A DNA stretch of 7,177 bases from an uncultured Alphaproteobacteria bacterium. Its GTDB lineage: Bacteria > Pseudomonadota > Alphaproteobacteria > Caulobacterales > Hyphomonadaceae. Shown piece after piece: positions 1 to 5,840 of the stretch; positions within the stretch are counted from its first letter, which is position 1, and each line of letters opens with the position of its first letter. Below the pieces are notes generated by a model. It saw only the letters and a program-made list of their open reading frames with translations, was not told the DNA's origin and made no database searches. Position numbers and translations under genes: made by a program. The stretch spans positions 1 to 7,177 of the forward strand of contig CAIKXW010000060.1 in assembly GCA_903831485.1 (NCBI GenBank). The letters are read 5' to 3'.

Positions 1-320
1 ATCGTGGCGTCCGAGATCGTGAACCCGCCTCCATCGCCACGCACCATCGCGGACTTCAGCGGGCCTGAACCGTTCGCCAGCCGCAGCGCAGGCGAGGGGA
101 GCAAGTCCAGCGGCGATAGCGAGGCGTCGAAGTCGCCCAGGCCGACGCCGCGCCAGGCCACGCGGCGAAGCTGACCGCTCCAGATCGTGCCGGATGCCTC
201 GCCGAGGGTCAGGTCCGCTGGCGCGCGCGCAGCGTCCCATGCCATGCGAAGCGGAAACATGGCCGCCAACGCAATGACGAATGCGAGGAGAAGCGCGCCA
301 CCGCGCAGCCACCAGGTCAC
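1..320 (-). CDS. gspN: GspN, accessory T2SS protein (3'-truncated)
   Basis: N-terminal 106 residues of a GspN-family protein that runs off the left edge of the window. I translated it by hand from a GTG at 320 that overlaps the gspM stop as GTGA, continuing the pattern of the upstream junctions; ending at the window edge and starting with GTG, it is easily missed. It opens (fM)TWWLRGGALLLAFVIALAAM, a single N-terminal membrane anchor at about 4-24, then the GspN signature GEASGTIWSGQLRRVAWRG at about 42-60 (the family reads GTxWxGxxxxxxxxG), followed by LSPLDLLPSP at about 71-80. The rest is predicted to be periplasmic beta structure. GspN is present in only a subset of T2SS and its exact role is unsettled; a part in assembly is generally assumed. 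An in-frame ATG about 21 codons in would remove most of the anchor, so the GTG is preferred. Confidence 0.88.
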   Translation of the reverse strand, partial: MTWWLRGGALLLAFVIALAAMFPLRMAWDAARAPADLTLGEASGTIWSGQLRRVAWRGVGLGDFDASLSPLDLLPSPALRLANGSGPLKSAMVRGDGGGFTISDAT

Positions 321-778
321 GACGAAGCCCCGAAGGATGCATCCGCTGACACCCCGCCTTCCCGTGCAGCCGTGATGGAGAGCGAAGTGAGGACAGCCGC
401 GCCTGAAGCCTCGGTTGCCCATGCAAGCACGTCGATCGACCTTGGCGATGCGAGCCGCAGGACGGCCGCGCCATCGACGATGCGCGCGTCCAGAACTGTG
501 AGGCCTTGCGCCGATGCCGAGGCCTCAAGCTGCGCCAGCGCTTCCTCGGTAAGGGTTGGGGCCGCGTCGATCCTGGCCGCAAGTTCGCGCGCCTCGACGA
601 GGTCGGCGGCCGCGCGGGCATGCCTGTCGGCGGCGCTGCGTGCGGCTGACTGGCCGGGCAGCATCACGCCATACACGGCCGTGATGGCAAAACCGATCGC
701 AAGCGCTGCTCCGACCAGAATGCGCTCGCGCGGCGACAAGCGCGCGACTGCATCGCGAATTGTTTGGAGCAGCTTCAT
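317..778 (-). CDS. gspM: GspM, assembly-platform protein
   Basis: Small bitopic inner-membrane protein, 153 residues, that partners GspL in the T2SS platform. A short cytoplasmic N-terminus (MKLLQTIRDAVARLSPRERI) contains the LSPRER motif typical of GspM just before the membrane. A single membrane segment spans about 20-40. An Ala/Arg/Glu-rich helix (about 44-72) suited to coiled-coil contact with GspL follows, then a ferredoxin-like periplasmic domain (LEASASAQGLTVLDARIVDGAAVLRL and onward, about 84-138). The ATG at 778 overlaps the gspL stop as ATGA. No Shine-Dalgarno is visible upstream, so translation probably depends on ribosomes finishing gspL. The stop overlaps the GTG start of gspN. 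Confidence 0.92.
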   Translation of the reverse strand: MKLLQTIRDAVARLSPRERILVGAALAIGFAITAVYGVMLPGQSAARSAADRHARAAADLVEARELAARIDAAPTLTEEALAQLEASASAQGLTVLDARIVDGAAVLRLASPRSIDVLAWATEASGAAVLTSLSITAAREGGVSADASFGASS

Positions 779-1824
779 GGCGCGGCCGTCACGGTCAGTT
801 CAACGGGAATGCTGTTGGGCTCGCTGAGCCCCGGCGTCTCCACCAGCTGCAGTCCGCTCGAGGCGATATGATCGCGCATCGGCTGCAGCAGCGACGTGTT
901 GGGAACGCTGACATGCGCGGTCACCGCATCGCCATCGAATGACAGCCGGGCGATCGCGACGCCGGGCGAACGCGCCAGCCCCTCGACAACAGTTACCGCA
1001 TTCTGCAGCCCCGCCGCGGCGCGTGCGCGCGGCAAACCCGCCTCGCGCAACTGAGCGAGCGGATTGACGATCCGCTGCGCGTTGGGAAGGGCCTTGCGCG
1101 CAACCGTCTCTGCTTCGGCGCGCAGGTGCGCCGTTGCTGAATTCAGCTGGCCCGCTTCTATCCATGGAAGTATTGCGAAGATCGTCAGCGCGGCGGCTGC
1201 AGCCATCGCCGCGGCTATCGGCATGACCTGCGGCGCAGACTTCTTTGCAGTCCCGCCCGCCACGAAAAGGTTCGGAACAAGCAGGTGCCGGCCCTGACGG
1301 ATGCAAGCGGCGACGGCGCTTTCGAAATCCACCTCCTGCACCTGCCGTTCGCCCAGGAGCAGCGGGAGCAGATCCCGCTCGCATGCGAACGCACTTGTCT
1401 CCGTGCGCACGAGGCAATCGCCGTGCTGCGCAACGATCGCGCCTCCAGCCTCTGGCGCCGGCAGCATCGCGAAATCCGCAATCACGGCGTCAGGCGCATG
1501 GCCGTTAGCCTTGGCTCGGTCCACCAACGCGTCGAGTGCGGCGCGCGCCATGACATGCGCCATCCGCGTGTCGCCCTGCACGGGCGAGAGGGCGCACACG
1601 CAGTCGCTGGCCGGCATCGCCATGTCCGGGGCAAGTCGCGAAAGCGTGGCCGCGCGCGCCTGCGCGTCAGTCCGCCCCAGCGATTCCACACTGCGCGCCA
1701 TGACGAGTGCACCGGGCACCAGCAGGATCCGCGCCGGACTGCGAGCAGCGCTGGTCTGAACGCTGCTCGTGCGCCAGACGTCGCCATCGCTTGCCGGAGG
1801 CAGTATCAGTTGAACTGTCTTCAT
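775..1824 (-). CDS. gspL: GspL, assembly-platform protein
   Basis: Bitopic inner-membrane protein that holds GspE at the membrane and pairs with GspM. It has 349 residues, a little shorter than many GspL (about 380-400). The N-terminal part (1-180) is the cytoplasmic actin-like domain, weakly conserved here: MKTVQLILPP opens a strand and LLVPGALVMARSVESL at 34-49 matches the vPg-x-v strand of GspL. A basic stretch with AKK at 193-195 precedes a single, alanine-rich membrane segment at about 200-220. The remaining ~130 residues are periplasmic, with a helix rich in Ala/Glu/Arg and a ferredoxin-like end (VAIARLSFDGDAVTAHVSV at about 275-293). The assignment rests on topology and on position between gspK and gspM as much as on residues. 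The start at 1824 forms an ATGA overlap with the gspK stop and has GGAAG a few bases upstream; the longer open frame (to 2184) is out-of-frame gspK. Confidence 0.9.
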   Translation of the reverse strand: MKTVQLILPPASDGDVWRTSSVQTSAARSPARILLVPGALVMARSVESLGRTDAQARAATLSRLAPDMAMPASDCVCALSPVQGDTRMAHVMARAALDALVDRAKANGHAPDAVIADFAMLPAPEAGGAIVAQHGDCLVRTETSAFACERDLLPLLLGERQVQEVDFESAVAACIRQGRHLLVPNLFVAGGTAKKSAPQVMPIAAAMAAAAALTIFAILPWIEAGQLNSATAHLRAEAETVARKALPNAQRIVNPLAQLREAGLPRARAAAGLQNAVTVVEGLARSPGVAIARLSFDGDAVTAHVSVPNTSLLQPMRDHIASSGLQLVETPGLSEPNSIPVELTVTAAP

Positions 1825-2813
1825 CTGTCTTCCGTCCATCGTCTGGCGGCGGTCACGAAGCCATTGCCGCCGCGCACCATCAGGCCGGATATCGCGGCCT
1901 CCGCATCTGCATGCGTGACGATGACGTCGATGCCCAGATAGTGCGTATCGAGCGTCAGCGCCTGAAGCGCGCGTTGGTCGATCGCCGCTGCAGCGATTGC
2001 AGGATCCGACAACGCTTCGCCAAGGCTTTGCCAGCCGGTGACCGGACGGCGGCGTAGCAGGTCGCGAGCCTGTGTCGGCGTGATCTTGCCGCCCGACATG
2101 GCGACGAGGACCGGCGCCTGTTCGGACGTCAACGCATTTAGATTGATCCGCGATGGACCAACACCGGGCAGCACGCAGAGCCACGGCCGCAGCTTCGCCA
2201 GAACATCCGGCGTGAAGCCGCGGATGGCGCGAAGCTCGCTGAACTCGGACAGGGGCTCGCTGCCGGAGAGATAGGGCGGGGCGAGCGCAGTGTAGGCTGC
2301 GTCGTCCGCGCCCACCGCGCCGCCGACCGTATCGATCCAGCCGACCAGCGCATCGGCAAGTTCATTCGACTTGGCCGACGAAAGACCCTGCATCTCCATC
2401 AGCGCAATCACCTGCGCAACGCCTGCCGCGTCGCGCTGGTAGATGTCGCCGGCGCCGGATACGACGCTGTTGGCGTTGATGCAGGTCGAGGCATCGCGTA
2501 CGGCCACCTGCATCATGCCATGGTCGAGGGGGAATGCGCCCGTTCGCGGCGGGCCGGCAAGCGCTGTCCGCGGCAGTGCGCCCGAGACCAGATCCTCCGC
2601 CATCACGCGCGCATAACCCTCCGCCCCGATCGCGAACCATTGCGCCTGAGCCGTGCTCTGCGCATTCGCGCTGAGACGCTGGTCGCGCCGCATGTCCGCC
2701 AGAGCCGATACTGCAATGGCGGACAGGCCGGCCACCACGATCAGCGCCGTCAGCAGGGCCGCGCCCTTGTCCTGTGGTTTGCCTTGTGGCGATTTCTTCC
2801 GTTTCCAGTTCAT
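1821..2813 (-). CDS. gspK: GspK, large minor pseudopilin
   Basis: Largest minor pseudopilin, 330 residues, as expected; it caps the pseudopilus tip in studied systems. The basic leader MNWKRKKSPQGKPQDKG ends at the cleavage site G17^A18, followed by AALLTALIVVAGLSAIAVSALA. Mature position +5 is Thr rather than Glu, the known GspK exception. The alpha-domain is recognisable: ELADALVGWID at 151-161, DDAAY at 170-174, PPYLSGSEPLSEFSELRAIRG at 179-199, then PGVGPSRINLNALTSEQAPVL at 216-236. Compared with the usual DWID-D and PPY-xx-N pattern, one acidic residue is Gly (G159) and the Asn-containing turn reads LSGSE, so metal-binding details may differ. Cys111 and Cys213 are the only cysteines and could pair in the periplasm. 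The ATG at 2813 overlaps the gspJ stop, and the stop overlaps the gspL ATG. The upstream open frame (to 2936) is out-of-frame gspJ. Confidence 0.94.
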   Translation of the reverse strand: MNWKRKKSPQGKPQDKGAALLTALIVVAGLSAIAVSALADMRRDQRLSANAQSTAQAQWFAIGAEGYARVMAEDLVSGALPRTALAGPPRTGAFPLDHGMMQVAVRDASTCINANSVVSGAGDIYQRDAAGVAQVIALMEMQGLSSAKSNELADALVGWIDTVGGAVGADDAAYTALAPPYLSGSEPLSEFSELRAIRGFTPDVLAKLRPWLCVLPGVGPSRINLNALTSEQAPVLVAMSGGKITPTQARDLLRRRPVTGWQSLGEALSDPAIAAAAIDQRALQALTLDTHYLGIDVIVTHADAEAAISGLMVRGGNGFVTAARRWTEDR

Positions 2814-3397
2814 CGCACCGCCGCCTCTGGCAGGAGGAAGACCTGAGACACTGGCCCGCCGTCGGCCAGGTCCAGCGAGACGCGAATGGCGCGGGGCAGC
2901 GGGCGGTTCGGCGCGCCAGCCCAACCTTCCATCCATTGATCGAAGTCGAGAAATTCCAGCCGCAAGGACCGCACGCCTTCGGCCAAGACCTGCGGCGGCT
3001 GCAGCGGCGAACCGTCCACATGCCTACGCCACATTCGCTCGAGACGGCCGCCGATCAGCCGATACTCGACATACTGCAGAGACGCGCGATCCTGTTCGAG
3101 CGGATTGTCCCAGCCGCGCCGCACGAGCGACAGGAAGACGCCGCCGCCCAGCGCGCCGCCCGACAGGGCCGCCTGCGCCTTTGCGCCGTTGACATCGCGG
3201 GCGCGTCTGGCCGCGGCCTGGCTGAGGTCCGCCTTCATGATTGCGCGCAACCGCATCAGGGTGTGCGTGCTCTCCTGATGGGCGCGAATTGAGTCCTGGC
3301 TCGCGGCCGACGCGCTTGATACCGCAAGCGCTCCCGTGGCCAGCATGGCAAGCGCGAAGAGGGCGACCAGGGTTTCGACCAGCGTGAACCCCTTCAT
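2810..3397 (-). CDS. gspJ: GspJ, minor pseudopilin
   Basis: Minor pseudopilin of the tip complex, 195 residues, within the usual range. The N-terminus MKG^FTLVETLVALFALAMLATGALAV carries the cleavage site and Glu at mature +5, followed by one hydrophobic helix (4-26). The family signature RRGWDNPL at 93-100, then a conserved Arg and LQYVEYRL at 107-114 and the RLERMWRRHVD stretch at 118-128, identify GspJ specifically. The leader is only three residues. I checked the frame upstream of 3397: the ten or so preceding codons give VFELQGGA and similar, with no ATG, GTG or TTG, so a longer leader would need a more distant start. AGGG lies about 8-9 bases upstream of the ATG. Both ends are ATGA overlaps, with gspI and gspK. 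Confidence 0.93.
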   Translation of the reverse strand: MKGFTLVETLVALFALAMLATGALAVSSASAASQDSIRAHQESTHTLMRLRAIMKADLSQAAARRARDVNGAKAQAALSGGALGGGVFLSLVRRGWDNPLEQDRASLQYVEYRLIGGRLERMWRRHVDGSPLQPPQVLAEGVRSLRLEFLDFDQWMEGWAGAPNRPLPRAIRVSLDLADGGPVSQVFLLPEAAVR

Positions 3398-3762
3398 CGC
3401 GCCGCCCTGAAGCTCGAATACTCGGCCAGCACCTGGGCGCGCCCTGTCTCGCGTACGCTCACGTCAATGCGCAGGATGCGCGGTTCGGGCGAGGGCGCCA
3501 CGCGCATCTCCCAGTCCCACGTGCGTGAGAGCGCAGTCTCGCTCCCGCGTGTCGCTCCGGTCGGCGGCGGCCGGCTCATCGCCATGGCTTCGGCAATCCG
3601 ATTTTCCGCAACGATGCCCGCAATCAGGCGCGCCTCGCCGGCATCTGCATTGCGCCCACTCTGACCGAGGACATTGAGCGTCGCCATCGCGCCAAGGCTG
3701 AACACGGCGATGGCGACGACGACTTCGAGCAGCGAGAATCCGGACTGCGATCGCGCTGTCAT
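3394..3762 (-). CDS. gspI: GspI, minor pseudopilin
   Basis: Minor pseudopilin, 122 residues, matching the family. The leader MTARSQSG is cleaved before FSLLEVVVAIAVFSLGAMAT; Glu is at mature +5. The AGIVAENRIAEAM stretch at 48-60 is the GspI signature following the transmembrane helix (VAxNRxxE), and TWDWEMRV at 81-88 matches the core strand. In studied systems GspI forms the tip complex with GspJ and GspK and is the hub that nucleates it. The start at 3762 overlaps the gspH stop as ATGA and is supported by the leader; a GAGG lies about 8 bases upstream. The frame is open further upstream (to 3936), but that sequence is Arg-rich and looks like out-of-frame gspH. The stop overlaps the gspJ start as ATGA. 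Confidence 0.93.
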   Translation of the reverse strand: MTARSQSGFSLLEVVVAIAVFSLGAMATLNVLGQSGRNADAGEARLIAGIVAENRIAEAMAMSRPPPTGATRGSETALSRTWDWEMRVAPSPEPRILRIDVSVRETGRAQVLAEYSSFRAAR

Positions 3763-4202
3763 GGCGCCGCCTCGTCCAGCCTGGCGATCCGGCCCGACGG
3801 CGCGATGACGACGCCATCCTTCGCGTCTTCGTTGAACAGCGTGAACGATGCCGGTTCGGCAAGTCCCACGGGGTCGAACACAATGATCGCCGGCAAACGG
3901 CCGTCCCCTGCCGCGACGGTGGTTTGCTCGTTCCACGATGTCATCTCGACCTCGCGCGCCGGCCCGAGCTGGCTGGCGACGCGGGTGGCGTATCCGGTCT
4001 CTGTCACCTCCACCATGACAGTGCGGTTCTCGACCAGTGCAAGATCGCGCGCGGCGGCAAGACTCCGGATCAGGCGGTCGGTTTCATTGGCAAGCTGCCC
4101 GGATGGACCCGGCGCGTTCACGACCACGAGGCCGGCCGCAAGCGAGACGATGGCGAGAACCACCATCATCTCGATCAGCGAAAAGCCGGCCTCGCGACGC
4201 AT
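3759..4202 (-). CDS. gspH: GspH, minor pseudopilin
   Basis: Minor pseudopilin of the T2SS, 147 residues, a normal length. It begins MRREAG^FSLIEMMVVLAIVSLAAGLVV: a 6-residue basic leader, cleavage after Gly6, Glu at mature +5 and one hydrophobic helix at about 7-29. The C-terminal part matches the GspH/FimT beta-sandwich pattern, with IVFDPVGLAEPASFTL at 107-122 and VVIAPSGRIARL at 131-142. The ATG at 4202 was chosen because it gives a standard leader and follows a GGGGA element about 5 bases upstream; the frame stays open to an ATG at 4289 that would lie inside gspG. It starts 13 bases after the gspG stop, the only true gap in the cluster, and ends in an ATGA overlap with gspI. In assembled systems GspH sits between the GspI/J/K tip and the GspG shaft. 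Confidence 0.93.
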   Translation of the reverse strand: MRREAGFSLIEMMVVLAIVSLAAGLVVVNAPGPSGQLANETDRLIRSLAAARDLALVENRTVMVEVTETGYATRVASQLGPAREVEMTSWNEQTTVAAGDGRLPAIIVFDPVGLAEPASFTLFNEDAKDGVVIAPSGRIARLDEAAP

Positions 4203-4215
4203 GCCCGTCCCCCGT

Positions 4216-4698
4216 TCAATTCCAGTTGCCGATGTCGGCGTCGAGCCCTTCGCCGCCGGGCGCGTTGTCAGCCCCGAGCGAATAGACATCGAACGCCCGC
4301 GCGCGGCCCGGATAGGCGTACTGGTAAGGATTGCCCCACGGATCTTCCGGCAGCCGACGGATATAGCCGCCCTCGCGATAGCGTTCCGGCTTCACGCTCG
4401 CAGGCGCATTGACCAGCGCGGTCAGCCCATCCTCGGTGCGCGGGTAACCGAAATTGTCCATCTTGAACGTGTCCACCGCCAGCTCGAGCGTCGCGATATC
4501 GGCCTTGGCCTTGTCGACCATCGCCTTGTCGCGGCTCGGCAGAACGTTGATCAGCACCAGCGTCGACAGCAGGCCGATGATGACCATTGTCACCATCACC
4601 TCGATCAGGCTGAAGCCGGCCTGATTTCCTGCGCGTTTCAGACGTTGAGCGTGTTGATCTGCAGGATCGGCAGAAGGATCGACAGGATGACCAGGCAT
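4216..4698 (-). CDS. gspG: GspG, major pseudopilin (start uncertain)
   Basis: Major subunit of the periplasmic pseudopilus. From the ATG at 4698 it has 160 residues. The prepilin peptidase site G28^F29 is followed by SLIEVMVTMVIIGLLSTLVL, with Glu at mature +5. The mature protein is 132 residues, as expected. The C-terminal half carries GspG signatures: the GYPRTEDGLTALV stretch at 84-96, DPWGNPYQY at 119-127, and the calcium-site loop SLGADNAPGGEGLDADIGNW at 140-159, which separates it from type IV pilins. The start is ambiguous. The ATG at 4698 has a GGGAGG site 6 bases upstream but gives a long, Asp/Pro-rich 28-residue leader and a 61-base overlap with gspF. A CTG at 4641 overlaps the gspF stop as CTGA, gives a more usual 9-residue basic leader (fMet-KRAGNQAG) and fits the coupling pattern of the later junctions, but has no visible Shine-Dalgarno. 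There is no ATG, GTG or TTG between them. The mature product is the same either way. Confidence 0.96.
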   Translation of the reverse strand: MPGHPVDPSADPADQHAQRLKRAGNQAGFSLIEVMVTMVIIGLLSTLVLINVLPSRDKAMVDKAKADIATLELAVDTFKMDNFGYPRTEDGLTALVNAPASVKPERYREGGYIRRLPEDPWGNPYQYAYPGRARAFDVYSLGADNAPGGEGLDADIGNWN

Positions 4699-5840
4699 AC
4701 AATGCCTCCCATGATGAGAATGATGGCAGGTTCGAGAAGACTGAGCGCGACGGACGTTGCGGCGCGAACATCGCGTTCGAGATAATCGGCGGCACGGTCC
4801 AGCATGGGCTCCAGCTTGCCGCTGTTCTCCCCGCTGGCAGCCAGATGAACAAGCAGTGGCGGAAACACTTTCGCGCGGCGCAGGGCGGAGGAGAGGCCCA
4901 TGCCCTCATGCACCTGCACCGCCATGTCGTTCGCAGCGGCGCGGATCACAGTGTTGCCCGCCGTCTTCCCGGCGAGGTTCAGCGCCTCCAGCACGGGCAG
5001 GCCGCTACCGATCATGGTCGCCAGCGAGCGCGACAGGCTGGCCGACTCGACATTCCGGATCACCCGGCCAACGATCGGCAACCTCAGGAGCATGCCGTCG
5101 AACGCCAGACGCGGCCCCGGGCGCGTCATGGCCCACGCAAAGAGCGCGAGCGACACCGCAATCCCAAGCATGATCGCCCATCCCCAGTGCAGCATCACGT
5201 TCGAGATCGCGATCATCGCGTTTGTGATGTCCGGCAGCCGCTGCCCTGATATGTCGAACTGCTCCACCACCCGCGGCACCACAAATGTCATCAGCGCGAC
5301 GATGACGCCAAGCGCGACGACAGCGAGCACGATCGGATAGACCAGCGCGGACGACACCTTCGCCTGCATGTCCTGCTTCTTCTCGAGAAGGTCGGCCAGC
5401 CGCTCCAGAACCTGTGGCAGCGACCCGGAAGCCTCGCCGGCCGCCACCATCGCGCGATAGGTGGGCGGGAAGGCAGGCCCCAGCCGCGCCATCGCGTCGG
5501 ACAGGCGCATCCCTTCCACCACACCGGTATGCACACGCGAGAGCAGTTCGCGCTGCTTTCGACTCTCGGCCTGCTCAGCCAGCGAACGCAGCGCCTCCTC
5601 GATCGGGGCAACTGTCGCAAGTGTCCCCATCTGCCGAGTGATCAGCGCCAGTGCGCCTGCGCCTAGCCGGATGGGCCGCGCATTGCGCGTCGTCGTCGCG
5701 CCGGTTCCCGCCGTGATCTGCGTCGCCACAAGGCCGCGGCGTTCCAGCGTACGCCTCGCCGCATCTCCATCGGTGCTCGCCAGTGCGCCGGTGAGTGTTC
5801 GCCCTGAGCGGTCGATGGCGCTGAACTCAAAGGTCGGCAT
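4638..5840 (-). CDS. gspF: GspF, inner-membrane platform protein of T2SS
   Basis: Polytopic inner-membrane protein at the centre of the T2SS assembly platform, thought to couple GspE ATPase cycles to pseudopilin insertion. It has 400 residues, the usual family length. The N-terminus MPTFEFSAIDRSGRTLTG matches the GspF opening (FxYxAxDxxGxxxxG). Two T2SF repeats follow at about 68-190 and 269-391, each with a GE-x-SG motif (AGEASGSL at 134-141, SGENSGKL at 336-343). Predicted membrane segments are at about 167-189, 219-238 and 370-391. The start at 5840 was chosen over in-frame upstream codons (open to 5978) because the family homology begins there and a GGAGGG Shine-Dalgarno lies 8 bases upstream, inside the gspE 3' end. 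In the first repeat the usual small, Gly-containing turn before the PLEEAL-like motif reads TVAPIEEAL (77-85), a mild deviation. It overlaps gspE by 14 bases and meets gspG at its stop codon. Confidence 0.97.
   Translation of the reverse strand: MPTFEFSAIDRSGRTLTGALASTDGDAARRTLERRGLVATQITAGTGATTTRNARPIRLGAGALALITRQMGTLATVAPIEEALRSLAEQAESRKQRELLSRVHTGVVEGMRLSDAMARLGPAFPPTYRAMVAAGEASGSLPQVLERLADLLEKKQDMQAKVSSALVYPIVLAVVALGVIVALMTFVVPRVVEQFDISGQRLPDITNAMIAISNVMLHWGWAIMLGIAVSLALFAWAMTRPGPRLAFDGMLLRLPIVGRVIRNVESASLSRSLATMIGSGLPVLEALNLAGKTAGNTVIRAAANDMAVQVHEGMGLSSALRRAKVFPPLLVHLAASGENSGKLEPMLDRAADYLERDVRAATSVALSLLEPAIILIMGGIVCLVILSILLPILQINTLNV
4705..4710 (-). promoter_or_regulatory. Possible Shine-Dalgarno for the upstream gspG ATG
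   Basis: GGGAGG lies 6 bases before the ATG at 4698. It falls inside codons for the Gly-Gly pair of the last GspF membrane segment (MGGIV), so the match may be a by-product of coding. Its quality and spacing are the main argument for the long-leader gspG start. Confidence 0.45.

Noticed and set aside
1285..1941. Plus-strand open frame of 218 codons antisense to gspL and the gspK end
   Set aside because: Composition is low-information (Arg, His, Ala), there is no motif, and gspL coding on the opposite strand explains the sequence.
2653..3292. Overlapping plus-strand frames opposite gspJ and the gspK start
   Set aside because: Arg/Pro/Ala-rich shadow frames in two phases over the same DNA, with no family resemblance.
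4203..4215. Promoter or terminator in the gspG-gspH gap
   Set aside because: Only 13 bases, taken up by a ribosome-binding stretch; no room for a promoter and no hairpin with a T-tract.
3394..4289. Longer N-terminal versions of gspH (from 4289) and gspI (from 3936)
   Set aside because: The extensions are out-of-frame readings of the preceding gene and would bury the prepilin leader; the short starts give standard leaders and fit the junctions.
4216..4698. Type IV pilus operon instead of T2SS
   Set aside because: GspG carries the calcium loop and GNW end of pseudopilins, and GspK, GspL, GspM and GspN are T2SS-specific; no pilT, pilM or pilQ-like genes are seen.
3805..4785. Plus-strand open frame of 326 codons antisense to gspH and gspG
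   Set aside because: It lies wholly opposite confidently identified genes, is Arg/Ala/Ser-rich with no recognisable domain, and is the kind of antisense frame that G+C-rich codon usage produces by chance.
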